Of a stretch of DNA of 64,000 bases, positions 1 through 6,567 are shown piece after piece. The DNA is taken from contig NZ_FOIV01000001.1 of NCBI RefSeq assembly GCF_900109055.1, positions 1-64,000 on the forward strand, in the 5' to 3' direction. The translations under genes and the position numbers were made by a program. How positions within the stretch are numbered: position 1 is the stretch's first letter; each line of letters begins with the position of its first letter. This stretch comes from Prevotella sp. khp7 (GTDB lineage: Bacteria; Bacteroidota; Bacteroidia; Bacteroidales; Bacteroidaceae). Under the pieces are notes generated by a model. That model was given only the letters and a program-made list of their open reading frames with translations, searched no databases and was not told the origin of the DNA.

Positions 1-90
1 AGGGTCGTCATAGACGATGACGTTGATAGGGTGCAGGTGTAAAGACGGTGACGTCAAAGCCGAGCACTACTAATTGCCCGAGATCTTTCG
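1..90 (+). rRNA. 23S ribosomal RNA, 3' end (partial)
   Basis: The first ~90 bases match the conserved 3' end of Bacteroidota 23S rRNA: the stretch 'gcaggtgtaaagacggtgac' followed by the 'gtactaattgcccg'-like tail (here 'actactaattgcccg'). The gene begins outside the window. The mature 3' end is estimated from the tail and could be off by several bases. A 5S gene follows within 90 bases, as in a normal rrn operon. Confidence 0.85.
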
Positions 91-175
91 CTGTATGCTG
101 ATATTATCAGATGTAGTTGTTTCTGAAACGGGCTTCTACTGAGGTTTCTTGTGTCGACAGTGTCAATACCCATAT

Positions 176-286
<111 letters not shown>

Positions 287-294
287 TTTATTTG

Positions 295-332
295 AGAGCC
301 CTGAATCCGAAAAGGTTCAGGGCTCTTTCGTT
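295..332 (+). terminator. rrn operon terminator
   Basis: An 11-bp perfect inverted repeat, agagccctgaa (295-305) and ttcagggctct (316-326), with a short loop, is followed by a T-rich run. It directly follows the 5S gene. Confidence 0.9.
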
Positions 333-388
333 TGTATTATTGTATCCAAGACTTGTTTTTTGTTTGATAAAATCCATATAAATGTGGA

Positions 389-419
389 TTGCGTAAACAG
401 AATGAAAATGTTACCTTTG
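389..419 (+). promoter_or_regulatory. Bacteroidota-type promoter of hemN
   Basis: A TTG -33 element (389-391), 20 bases of spacer and a TACCTTTG -7 box (412-419) match the Bacteroidota housekeeping consensus. Transcription should start near 426. This rules out the upstream TTG codon at 389 as a start, because it lies inside the promoter, and supports the ATG at 443. Confidence 0.75.
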
Positions 420-442
420 CACACGCAAAAACAAAAAGCAGT

Positions 443-1807
443 ATGCATTCAGATATTATCCAGAAATATAATCGTCCTGTGCCACGATACACCAGTTATC
501 CGCCAGCCAACTATTTCGGTGCTTTTTCCGAAACAGACTATCTCTCTATGGTAGATTGTTCAAACGAGGCCCGTCAGAATCAGATATCTTTCTATCTCCA
601 CATCCCTTTTTGTCGCCATTTGTGCCATTATTGTGGGTGTAACTCTTATCCGATGGGAAAGCCGGAACTGGTGCAGGCTTATGTGGATGCCCTACATCGC
701 GAGATAGACATGGTAGCACCGCATATTCATCGTGACCGCTTGATTTCTCAGATACACTATGGTGGTGGTAGTCCAACGGCATTACCCGTGAGGATGATAC
801 GTGAACTGAACGAGCATCTGCTTTCTATTGCGCCAACCATCGAGCGCCCAGAGATTGCCATTGAGTGCCATCCGGGCTATTTGTCAGATGACGATTGGCA
901 CCAGCTCACAGAATGTGGTTTTACCCGTTATAGCCTTGGTATTCAGGATTTTAACACTGAAGTGTTGAAGACGGTTAATCGTCGAAACTCTTTGCTGCCC
1001 GTAGATGATATCTTGCAGATTCTACGCGATTCAGGTGCTACTGTCAATTTCGATTTCATCTACGGACTGCCGTTGCAGACGGCTGAGAATTTCCGCCAAA
1101 CCATTATTGAGGCTGCACGTTTGCGCCCCGATCGTCTTGTCACCTTCTCATACGCACATCTACCCCGTTTGTTCCCACGCCAGCAGATTCTCGACAGAGT
1201 AGGGTTGCCCTCAGATTCAGAAAAGAACCGGATGTATGAGATTGCTGCGGAGGTCCTGAAATCGGTTGGCTATCAGCCTGTTGGACTCGACCACTTCGTG
1301 TTACCTACTGACGAACTGGCTGTAGCTCTCTCTCAGGGACAGTTGCATCGCAATTTTCAAGGCTATTGCACACGCCGCACCACCGCTCAGGTCTATGCTT
1401 TTGGCGTAACAGGCATCAGCCAGCTCGACGATGCCTATACACAGAATGGTCGCGACCTCCGTGAGTATATTGATCTGATAGGTCAGGGGCATCTGTATAC
1501 CCAGCGAGGTTACCGCTTGTCGGCTCAGGAGAAACTGGTGCGTGAGGTGATTGAAGCCCTGATGTGTAATTATGTTCTCTACTGGAATGATGTGGCTGAT
1601 CGCCTCGGTGTTAGCGTCGAGTCGCTTCAAGAAGCCTGTCTGTTCGACAAGACACAATTTGCTGAAATGGCCGCCGACGGACTGCTTAGCTTCGATGCCG
1701 ATCATATTGAAGTGCATACCGACGGACGCCCGTTTGTGCGTTGTGTGGCTGCAGCTCTTGACCCGCTGATGCGTAATACTGATAAACAATTTTCAAAACC
1801 AATATAA
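443..1807 (+). CDS. hemN: Oxygen-independent coproporphyrinogen III oxidase (radical SAM)
   Basis: Converts coproporphyrinogen III to protoporphyrinogen IX without oxygen, in the cytoplasm, using S-adenosylmethionine radical chemistry. The 454-residue protein opens with the HemN-type start (MHSDIIQKYNRPVPRYTSYP). It has the radical-SAM cluster motif C57-x3-C61-x2-C64, plus C66 typical of HemN, and the glycine-rich HYGGGSPTALP segment at about 105-115. Length is normal for HemN (~455). The ATG at 443 was chosen because the promoter box ends at 419 and the longer frame would start within it. The protoporphyrinogen oxidase gene follows after 15 bases, so the two form a late-haem operon. Confidence 0.95.
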   Translation: MHSDIIQKYNRPVPRYTSYPPANYFGAFSETDYLSMVDCSNEARQNQISFYLHIPFCRHLCHYCGCNSYPMGKPELVQAYVDALHREIDMVAPHIHRDRLISQIHYGGGSPTALPVRMIRELNEHLLSIAPTIERPEIAIECHPGYLSDDDWHQLTECGFTRYSLGIQDFNTEVLKTVNRRNSLLPVDDILQILRDSGATVNFDFIYGLPLQTAENFRQTIIEAARLRPDRLVTFSYAHLPRLFPRQQILDRVGLPSDSEKNRMYEIAAEVLKSVGYQPVGLDHFVLPTDELAVALSQGQLHRNFQGYCTRRTTAQVYAFGVTGISQLDDAYTQNGRDLREYIDLIGQGHLYTQRGYRLSAQEKLVREVIEALMCNYVLYWNDVADRLGVSVESLQEACLFDKTQFAEMAADGLLSFDADHIEVHTDGRPFVRCVAAALDPLMRNTDKQFSKPI

Positions 1808-1822
1808 TAGAAAAAGAAATAT

Positions 1823-3172
1823 ATGCAAGAACGTGATATAGTTGTTGTCGGCGCAGGTCTGACAGGACTCAGTACAGCCTTTAATCTTAGACAGAAAGGA
1901 CGAGATGTGCTTGTTCTGGAAAAAGAGAACCGCATTGGCGGACAGATACGGACACATCGTGAAGACGGCTTTACCTTCGAGAGCGGTCCTAATACAGGTG
2001 TCGTATCTTTTCCTGAAGTTACAGAACTGTTTCAGAACTTGGAAGGTCAATGCGAGATGGAGACAGCACGCGAGTCGTCCAAGCGCCGACTTATCTGGAA
2101 AGGCAACAAGTTTCACGCCCTGCCTTCAGGTCCGCTGAGTGCCATCACGACACCGCTGTTCACGCTGAGTGATAAGTTCCGCATTCTCGGTGAACCTTGG
2201 CGCAAGAAAGGTACCGACCCCGACGAGCCTGTGGGCTCACTCGCTCAGCGCCGTCTGGGCCGTTCATTCTACGAATATGCCGTCGATCCCTTTGTCTCAG
2301 GTGTCTATGCTGGTGACCCGATGAAACTCACCACCCGCTACGCCCTGCCTAAGCTCTACAACCTCGAAGCTCGCTATGGTAGTTTTATACGTGGTGCAAT
2401 GGCAAAGGCAAAAGAGCCTAAGACCGACCGCGATCGCCTGGTGACAAAGAAAGTGTTCTCAGCCAGAGGCGGGCTTGAACACTTAGTCGAAGCCTTGGCT
2501 GAAAATATTGATATCATACTGAATGCCAGAGATATACGAATCAATCCCGAGTCGCAAGGCTGGTGGAAGGTTACGTTTGATAACGGTGTCCACGAAATTC
2601 GCTGCCACCACGTCATCACGACAGTCGGTGCTTACGAACTGCCCCAGATGCTCCCCTTTGTCCCAGACCACGACCTTCGTCCTATCAGCCAGCTCTACTA
2701 TGCGCCCGTCATTCAGGTTTGCGTAGGCATCCGCCATGCATTCGGTCTTGTTTATCCCGCTTTTGGCGGTCTTGTTCCCAGCAAGGAGCAACAGCGCGTG
2801 TTGGGTATCCTGTTCCCCTCAGAGTGTTTCGTAGAGCGAGCTCCCGAGGGTGGGGCGCTCTATTCCTACTTCATGGGAGGTGCTCGTCATGCCGACTATC
2901 TCAGTAAGAGCGATGAAGAAATTCGTGCCATTGTGGTCGACGCTTTCCATTCTATGCTGAAATATCCCATTGGCGTCGAGCCCGACATGATACGTATCTT
3001 CCGCCACGAGCATGCCATTCCCCAGTACGGTGTCGACAGCGGCGCCCGCTTCGAGGCCGTCGACCGTCTGCAGCAGCAGTATCCCGGTCTTATTCTGGCA
3101 GGTAACTTGCGCGATGGCATAGGCATGGGCAATCGTATCCACCAAGGTGCAGAAATTGCCGCCCTTTTTTAG
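1823..3172 (+). CDS. hemG: Protoporphyrinogen oxidase (HemY-type, FAD)
   Basis: Oxidises protoporphyrinogen IX to protoporphyrin IX, the step after HemN. The 449-residue protein begins with a dinucleotide-binding beta-alpha-beta unit, GAGLTGLSTA at about residues 10-19, followed by LEKENRIGGQIRTH typical of the FAD-dependent HemY/PPOX family. It ends with LAGNLRDGIGMGNRIHQG, the FAD-closing motif. There is no signal peptide; it is probably peripheral to the inner membrane. It sits 15 bases behind hemN and is surely co-transcribed. Bacteroidales genomes usually name this gene hemG although it is HemY-like. In this family an alternative activity, coproporphyrinogen III oxidation to coproporphyrin, would need testing. 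Confidence 0.9.
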   Translation: MQERDIVVVGAGLTGLSTAFNLRQKGRDVLVLEKENRIGGQIRTHREDGFTFESGPNTGVVSFPEVTELFQNLEGQCEMETARESSKRRLIWKGNKFHALPSGPLSAITTPLFTLSDKFRILGEPWRKKGTDPDEPVGSLAQRRLGRSFYEYAVDPFVSGVYAGDPMKLTTRYALPKLYNLEARYGSFIRGAMAKAKEPKTDRDRLVTKKVFSARGGLEHLVEALAENIDIILNARDIRINPESQGWWKVTFDNGVHEIRCHHVITTVGAYELPQMLPFVPDHDLRPISQLYYAPVIQVCVGIRHAFGLVYPAFGGLVPSKEQQRVLGILFPSECFVERAPEGGALYSYFMGGARHADYLSKSDEEIRAIVVDAFHSMLKYPIGVEPDMIRIFRHEHAIPQYGVDSGARFEAVDRLQQQYPGLILAGNLRDGIGMGNRIHQGAEIAALF

Positions 3173-3229
3173 GTTGTGTCGCGGAAAAATCCTATCTTTG
3201 CAGTCGAAACTAAAACTAATAAGGTAAAA

Positions 3230-4042
3230 ATGAAAAAACTAACTATTTGTATCGTGCAGCTGATGATGGTGCTCACCGTTACTGCACAGACCTATAAGAG
3301 TGTGAGCAATGTCAGTTTCACGTCGAAGAGCGATGCCTATGCCAAGGAGCGCCTGAAGCTCGATGTGTATTATCCAGAAGACCTGACCGACTGCCCCGTC
3401 ATCGTGTGGTTTCATGGAGGCGGACTCGAGGGCGGCCAGAAGGAAATTCCCCAGAGACTGAAGGAGAAAGGCTATGTCGTGGTAGGCGCCAACTATCGCC
3501 TGCTTCCTAATGTCACCGTTGACAAGACACTCGACGATGCTGCCGAGGCCGTGGCCTGGGCGTTCCGCCATGCGAAGGACTATGGTGGCGATCCTCGCAA
3601 GATTGTGGTCACGGGCCACTCTGCTGGCGGCTATCTGTCTATGATGCTCTGTCTTAATAAAGCCTGGTTGAAGGGCTATGGTATCGATGCCGACAGCGTG
3701 TGGCAGTATATCCCTTTCAGCGGTCAAGCAATCACTCATTATAATGTACGTAAGATGCAGGGTATCAATCCATTACAGCCGACAATCGACGAGTATGCGC
3801 CCCTCTATTGGGTACGCCCCGACTGTCCCCCTCTGGTACTCATCTGTGGCGATAGAGAGCTGGAACTCTATGGGCGTTACGACGAAAACCAGTATCTGGC
3901 TCGCATGATGAAACTCGTGGGACATAAGCAGACCTATCTTTATGAGATCGACGGACATGGGCATGGCGGTATGGTAGATCCCTCGTTCCACATCCTCGAC
4001 ACCCACATCAAGCAGATGCTTGGTGAACCCGTTAATCCCTAA
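3230..4042 (+). CDS. Secreted alpha/beta-hydrolase esterase (BD-FAE/acetyl esterase type)
   Basis: A predicted periplasmic or secreted carboxylester hydrolase of 270 residues. Residues 1-20 are a signal peptide ending VTAQ. The oxyanion-hole motif HGGG lies at 62-65 and the nucleophile elbow GHSAG at 129-133 (Ser131); a C-terminal DGHGHGG supplies the likely catalytic His. This layout fits the BD-FAE/acetyl-xylan esterase group, which removes acyl groups from plant polysaccharides; the exact substrate cannot be told. A TATCTTTG box at 3193-3200 gives it its own promoter, so the earlier in-frame start at 3176 would lie upstream of the transcript. No polysaccharide locus flanks it. Confidence 0.85.
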   Translation: MKKLTICIVQLMMVLTVTAQTYKSVSNVSFTSKSDAYAKERLKLDVYYPEDLTDCPVIVWFHGGGLEGGQKEIPQRLKEKGYVVVGANYRLLPNVTVDKTLDDAAEAVAWAFRHAKDYGGDPRKIVVTGHSAGGYLSMMLCLNKAWLKGYGIDADSVWQYIPFSGQAITHYNVRKMQGINPLQPTIDEYAPLYWVRPDCPPLVLICGDRELELYGRYDENQYLARMMKLVGHKQTYLYEIDGHGHGGMVDPSFHILDTHIKQMLGEPVNP

Positions 4043-4073
4043 TCTGATAAATTTAAAAATATCAGAATAGTAG

Positions 4074-4182
4074 GGTTAGGAGTAGGTTAGGTGTTGGGTT
4101 AGGTGTTGGAATACCTTCTCAAAACGTAAGTTCTTGTTTTTCAGCATATTGCCTCTCTGCCGGGTTAGGTGGTTAGGTGTTT
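4074..4182 (+). repeat. GGTTAGG-rich irregular repeat
   Basis: GGTTAGG occurs five times (4074-4080, 4085-4091, 4097-4103, 4163-4169, 4171-4177), several inside the longer unit GGTTAGGTGTT. It forms a degenerate tandem cluster just downstream of the esterase gene. There is no open frame of note. The G-runs are too short to claim a stable quadruplex. Confidence 0.7.
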
Positions 4183-4188
4183 CTTAAA

Positions 4189-4248
4189 AACCAGGAGTTT
4201 CTAGTAAGCAAACTCCTGGTTTGGTTCGTCCAAACTCCCACTTTGGAC
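4189..4248 (+). repeat. Two adjacent hairpins in non-coding DNA
   Basis: A 12-bp perfect inverted repeat, aaccaggagttt (4189-4200) with aaactcctggtt (4210-4221), is followed at once by a 7-bp one, gtccaaa (4228-4234) with tttggac (4242-4248). A partial third copy of the theme, aactcctagttt, follows near 4254-4265. The first hairpin could act as a terminator for the upstream esterase, but its T-run is weak. It may be part of a structured RNA. Confidence 0.6.
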
Positions 4249-4370
4249 TATCCTAACTCCTAGTTTATAAGCATTCAAAAGACAGACATGTCATCTATTC
4301 CTTGTTCGGATAGTCTTTATGGGTCGTTCAGATTATCTTTACGACTCATGGAGATAACTGATTAAGGCAC

Positions 4371-4438
4371 AAAAAAGCGATTGAGACCGCATCGCTCAAC
4401 CTGAAGGAAGGCTCACCAGCCGACATCTCAACCGCTTG
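4371..4438 (-). ncRNA. Candidate small structured RNA
   Basis: On the minus strand a promoter (4445-4475) predicts a start near 4438. The transcript would immediately enter a 12-base arm (4437-4426) that pairs with 4386-4375 with a single G-U wobble, and the 3' arm runs straight into a run of six T (4376-4371). Inside are smaller pairings, GGCT/AGCC and CCT/AGG. So a start, a closed stem of about 63 bases and an intrinsic terminator coincide exactly. A 26-codon frame starting in the loop region also exists, so a tiny peptide gene is an alternative. I do not recognise the RNA as a known family. Confidence 0.5.
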
Positions 4439-4444
4439 ACGATG

Positions 4445-4475
4445 CAAAGATACGAAAAAAGTTTGTAAATAGAAA
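4445..4475 (-). promoter_or_regulatory. Promoter of the candidate small RNA
   Basis: On the minus strand a TATCTTTG -7 box (4452-4445) is preceded by TTTC (4475-4472) at a 19-base spacing, close to the Bacteroidota consensus. It points at the structured element 4438-4371 and at no recognisable gene. Confidence 0.55.
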
Positions 4476-4937
4476 GCGATTTTGGAAGAATAACGCAATT
4501 CGGCCTGAAATAAAGGCAAGACGGGGAAGAACGAGGAAGTTCAAATTGGGGATTAAAGCAAATTGGGGAGGGTTGGTGAAGGAGTTAGGTTGCCAAATCG
4601 TAACCAGAACACAAACCACTAATGGCTCTTTATTTCCCTATCGCTTATAAGCTGGATGATAGCAGCTTTCCTGAACCCTTTCCAAATCACTTTTACGTGA
4701 ATTATACTTCAAAAAGGAGTGATTTTCTCTGATTTTATGCTTACCTTTGCCATGTCATTGATGATTTTGCTTGTAGTTAAATGCAGCACTAAGGTAAGTG
4801 AAAAATCTGACATGACGAAATCCTTGGCAACTTTTTGTTGCTCAGGAACTTATAAAGATAGTTAAACTAAAGTGCTGCGGAATTTAGGATTATTAGGTAA
4901 CTTTTTTGTTTATAGGCTTGTATTTAGTGTTGTTTCC
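4476..4937. other. Non-coding stretch, no clear gene
   Basis: No convincing coding sequence. A TACCTTTG box at 4742-4749 lacks a good -33 element; the frame starting at 4752 would begin before any transcript from it. Two long-range inverted repeats lie downstream: CATGTCA/TGACATG (4751-4757 and 4808-4814) and GCAGCACT/AGTGCTGC (4783-4790 and 4871-4878), so a folded leader or decayed element is possible. Confidence 0.5.
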
Positions 4938-4969
4938 TTTGGTCGTTTCGGCGAAAATTATTACCTTTG
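4938..4969 (+). promoter_or_regulatory. Promoter of the small-peptide/fimbrillin operon
   Basis: TTTG (4938-4941), a 20-base spacer and TACCTTTG (4962-4969) make an almost perfect Bacteroidota promoter. The predicted start near 4976 leaves a leader of about 26 bases before the ATG at 5002. No terminator is seen before 6481, so both genes should share this transcript. Confidence 0.8.
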
Positions 4970-5001
4970 TCCCCGGATTGAATAAAATAATTACTTAAAA
5001 A

Positions 5002-5133
5002 ATGAAACAGAAAAATTACGAGAAACCGACGATGCAAGTCGTAAAACTGCAACAGACAGGGATACTCATGACGAGCGGCGATGCGCCCGCAATGCCCGGT
5101 TATCCTGGTGGCGGCGACCCATTTAATCCTTAA
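5002..5133 (+). CDS. Small 43-residue protein with YxKPxMxVVxL motif
   Basis: A 43-residue peptide beginning MKQKNYEKPTMQVVKLQQ and ending in a Gly/Pro/Asp-rich tail (PGYPGGGDPFNP). It has its own strong promoter and lies 19 bases before the fimbrillin-like lipoprotein gene. The amphipathic head with a Tyr-x-Lys-Pro motif and a TSG junction before a variable Gly-rich tail recurs, to my knowledge, in many short Prevotella/Bacteroides proteins without assigned function. The head-plus-tail design recalls leader and core of a modified peptide, but no modifying enzyme, protease or transporter gene lies nearby, so that reading is speculative. It has no signal peptide and no membrane segment. Confidence 0.7.
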   Translation: MKQKNYEKPTMQVVKLQQTGILMTSGDAPAMPGYPGGGDPFNP

Positions 5134-5152
5134 CCATAAAACCGACAAGAAG

Positions 5153-6460
5153 ATGAAAACAATGAAGCATATCATTTGGATGGCGGCCCTCGCACTGACG
5201 GCTGCCACGTGGACTGCCTGCTCGAATGAAGACGAGCTTACAACAGCAGAACAGCCTGCACAGTCACGAACCTATACCGTTACCACCACGCTCTCGCCGA
5301 AGGGCGGGGTCGGGACCCGCAGCACGATGACCGACAACGAAGACGGCTCCATCAGCGCAGCGTGGGAGGTGGGCGACCAGATCTGGGTGCTGTACACCAA
5401 CATCGGCGATGCCCCGGAAGAGACTACGGCAACGGTAACCGCCGTCGATCCCACAACGAAGGCCGCCACGATCTCGCTGACGCTGACCAACCCGAAGAAT
5501 GGCGGTAGCATCAGCTTCGGCTACCCCGCCGGCTTCTTCAACAACCCGAAGGATCCCTACGACGCCCAGATAGGTACCCTGGACGACATCAACGCCAACT
5601 TCGCCGCCATCTCCGGCACAGAGACAATGTTCGTCTTCGATTCGGAAGTCACCCTGCCTACCGTGACGATGATGCCTGCCATGTGCATCTGGAAGTTCTC
5701 GTTCACCGACGGCTCGAGCGACATCACCAGCGCCATCACGAAACTCGTCGTCAACTTCCCCGCCAACAGCATGACATACACCGTCACCCCCACGTCGCTG
5801 GACAACATCTATGTGGCCATGTACGGCGACATCATCAATGGCCAGCCCGTCAGCGTCATTGCCCAGACCGACCTGGGTGTCTATCGCAAAACGGCGGCGA
5901 GCGTCACGCTGGCTTCCGGCACTACGTACACCTCCACCGGTCTCGCCCTGACGTCGGCAGCCATCACAAACGCCGTGGCAGACGATATCGGCCAGTTGGT
6001 TGGTGCCGACGGTAACATCTATCCGAATGCCGACATAGCAACGGCCTTCGGCACCTCCGGCGTGGCCATGATCGGCTATGTGGGGGATGAATCGGACTGC
6101 ACGCATGGCGTTGCCGTCGCTCTGGATGACGAGAATGGCAAGGCGAAAATGGAATTGAGTGCGGCTACAGCGGCTTGTGCCGCAAAGGACGCCGTCCCGG
6201 ACGGCACCTGGAGATTGCCGTCGCGCAAGGACTGGCAGTATCTTTTCATCGGATGCGGCAGCAACTGGACATACACCGACTCTCCCAGCGGTTCGATCGA
6301 TTGCAGCGGTCTTCAGTCGGCGTTGGACGCCGCCGGAGGCATCCTGATGTCTGATCGCTATATATGTGAGGAAGGCGCTCGCGTGGATTTCACCGACGCC
6401 TCGGCGTCTTTCGGATTCACGAGCAATCCTTGGTACGTCCGCGCCGTCCTCGCTTTCTAA
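5153..6460 (+). CDS. Fimbrillin-like surface lipoprotein with C-terminal DUF1566/FISUMP-like domain
   Basis: A 435-residue lipoprotein. The signal peptide ends at lipobox WTA-C23, and the following S-N-E-D-E (24-28) resembles the acidic export signal that sends Bacteroidota lipoproteins to the cell surface. Residues ~40-280 have the fimbrillin-family pattern (GTRSTM, AAWEVGDQIWV, ATISLTL). The C-terminal ~130 residues, with GTWRLPSRKDWQYLF and the closing WYVRAVLAF, resemble DUF1566/FISUMP adhesin-type domains. The ATG at 5153 gives a clean signal peptide; an earlier in-frame start does not. It is co-transcribed with the small peptide gene upstream. The gene is visibly GC-rich compared with its neighbours. 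A role in adhesion or fimbriae is an inference from the fold family. Confidence 0.75.
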   Translation: MKTMKHIIWMAALALTAATWTACSNEDELTTAEQPAQSRTYTVTTTLSPKGGVGTRSTMTDNEDGSISAAWEVGDQIWVLYTNIGDAPEETTATVTAVDPTTKAATISLTLTNPKNGGSISFGYPAGFFNNPKDPYDAQIGTLDDINANFAAISGTETMFVFDSEVTLPTVTMMPAMCIWKFSFTDGSSDITSAITKLVVNFPANSMTYTVTPTSLDNIYVAMYGDIINGQPVSVIAQTDLGVYRKTAASVTLASGTTYTSTGLALTSAAITNAVADDIGQLVGADGNIYPNADIATAFGTSGVAMIGYVGDESDCTHGVAVALDDENGKAKMELSAATAACAAKDAVPDGTWRLPSRKDWQYLFIGCGSNWTYTDSPSGSIDCSGLQSALDAAGGILMSDRYICEEGARVDFTDASASFGFTSNPWYVRAVLAF

Positions 6461-6480
6461 TCAATACCCCTCATCAAAAT

Positions 6481-6514
6481 AATGGCTCAAGGATTTCCCC
6501 TGAGCCATTTTTTT
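6481..6514 (+). terminator. Terminator after the fimbrillin-like gene
   Basis: A 9-bp stem, aatggctca (6481-6489) with tgagccatt (6501-6509), runs into a T-tract (6508-6514), 20 bases after the stop codon. Confidence 0.9.
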
Positions 6515-6533
6515 ATCTTCCGGCAGATAGATG

Positions 6534-6552
6534 TCATCACAATTAGTGATGA
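6534..6552. repeat. Inverted repeat at the truncation point
   Basis: TCATCAC (6534-6540) and GTGATGA (6546-6552) form a perfect 7-bp palindrome around AATTA. It lies between the terminator and the first preserved codon of the truncated NTPase remnant, so it may mark the recombination point. Confidence 0.5.
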
Positions 6553-6567
6553 GATAGAAACTCATTT

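Noticed and set aside
389-442. Longer N-terminus for HemN starting with TTG at 389
   Set aside because: The codons overlap the TTG/TACCTTTG promoter elements and lie before the expected transcription start; HemN homologues begin at the ATG at 443.
4074-4248. CRISPR-like array from GGTTAGG units
   Set aside because: Units are too short and irregularly spaced, with no unique spacers of constant length and no cas genes.
4752-4865. 37-codon frame MSLMILLVVKCS... after a TACCTTTG box
   Set aside because: Its ATG is only three bases after the box, before any expected transcription start, and the residues show no pattern.
5264-6106. 280-codon open frame on the minus strand, antisense to the fimbrillin-like gene
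   Set aside because: It is Gly/Arg/Asp-rich with no family pattern and arises from the high GC of the real gene; the plus strand has signal peptide, promoter and terminator.
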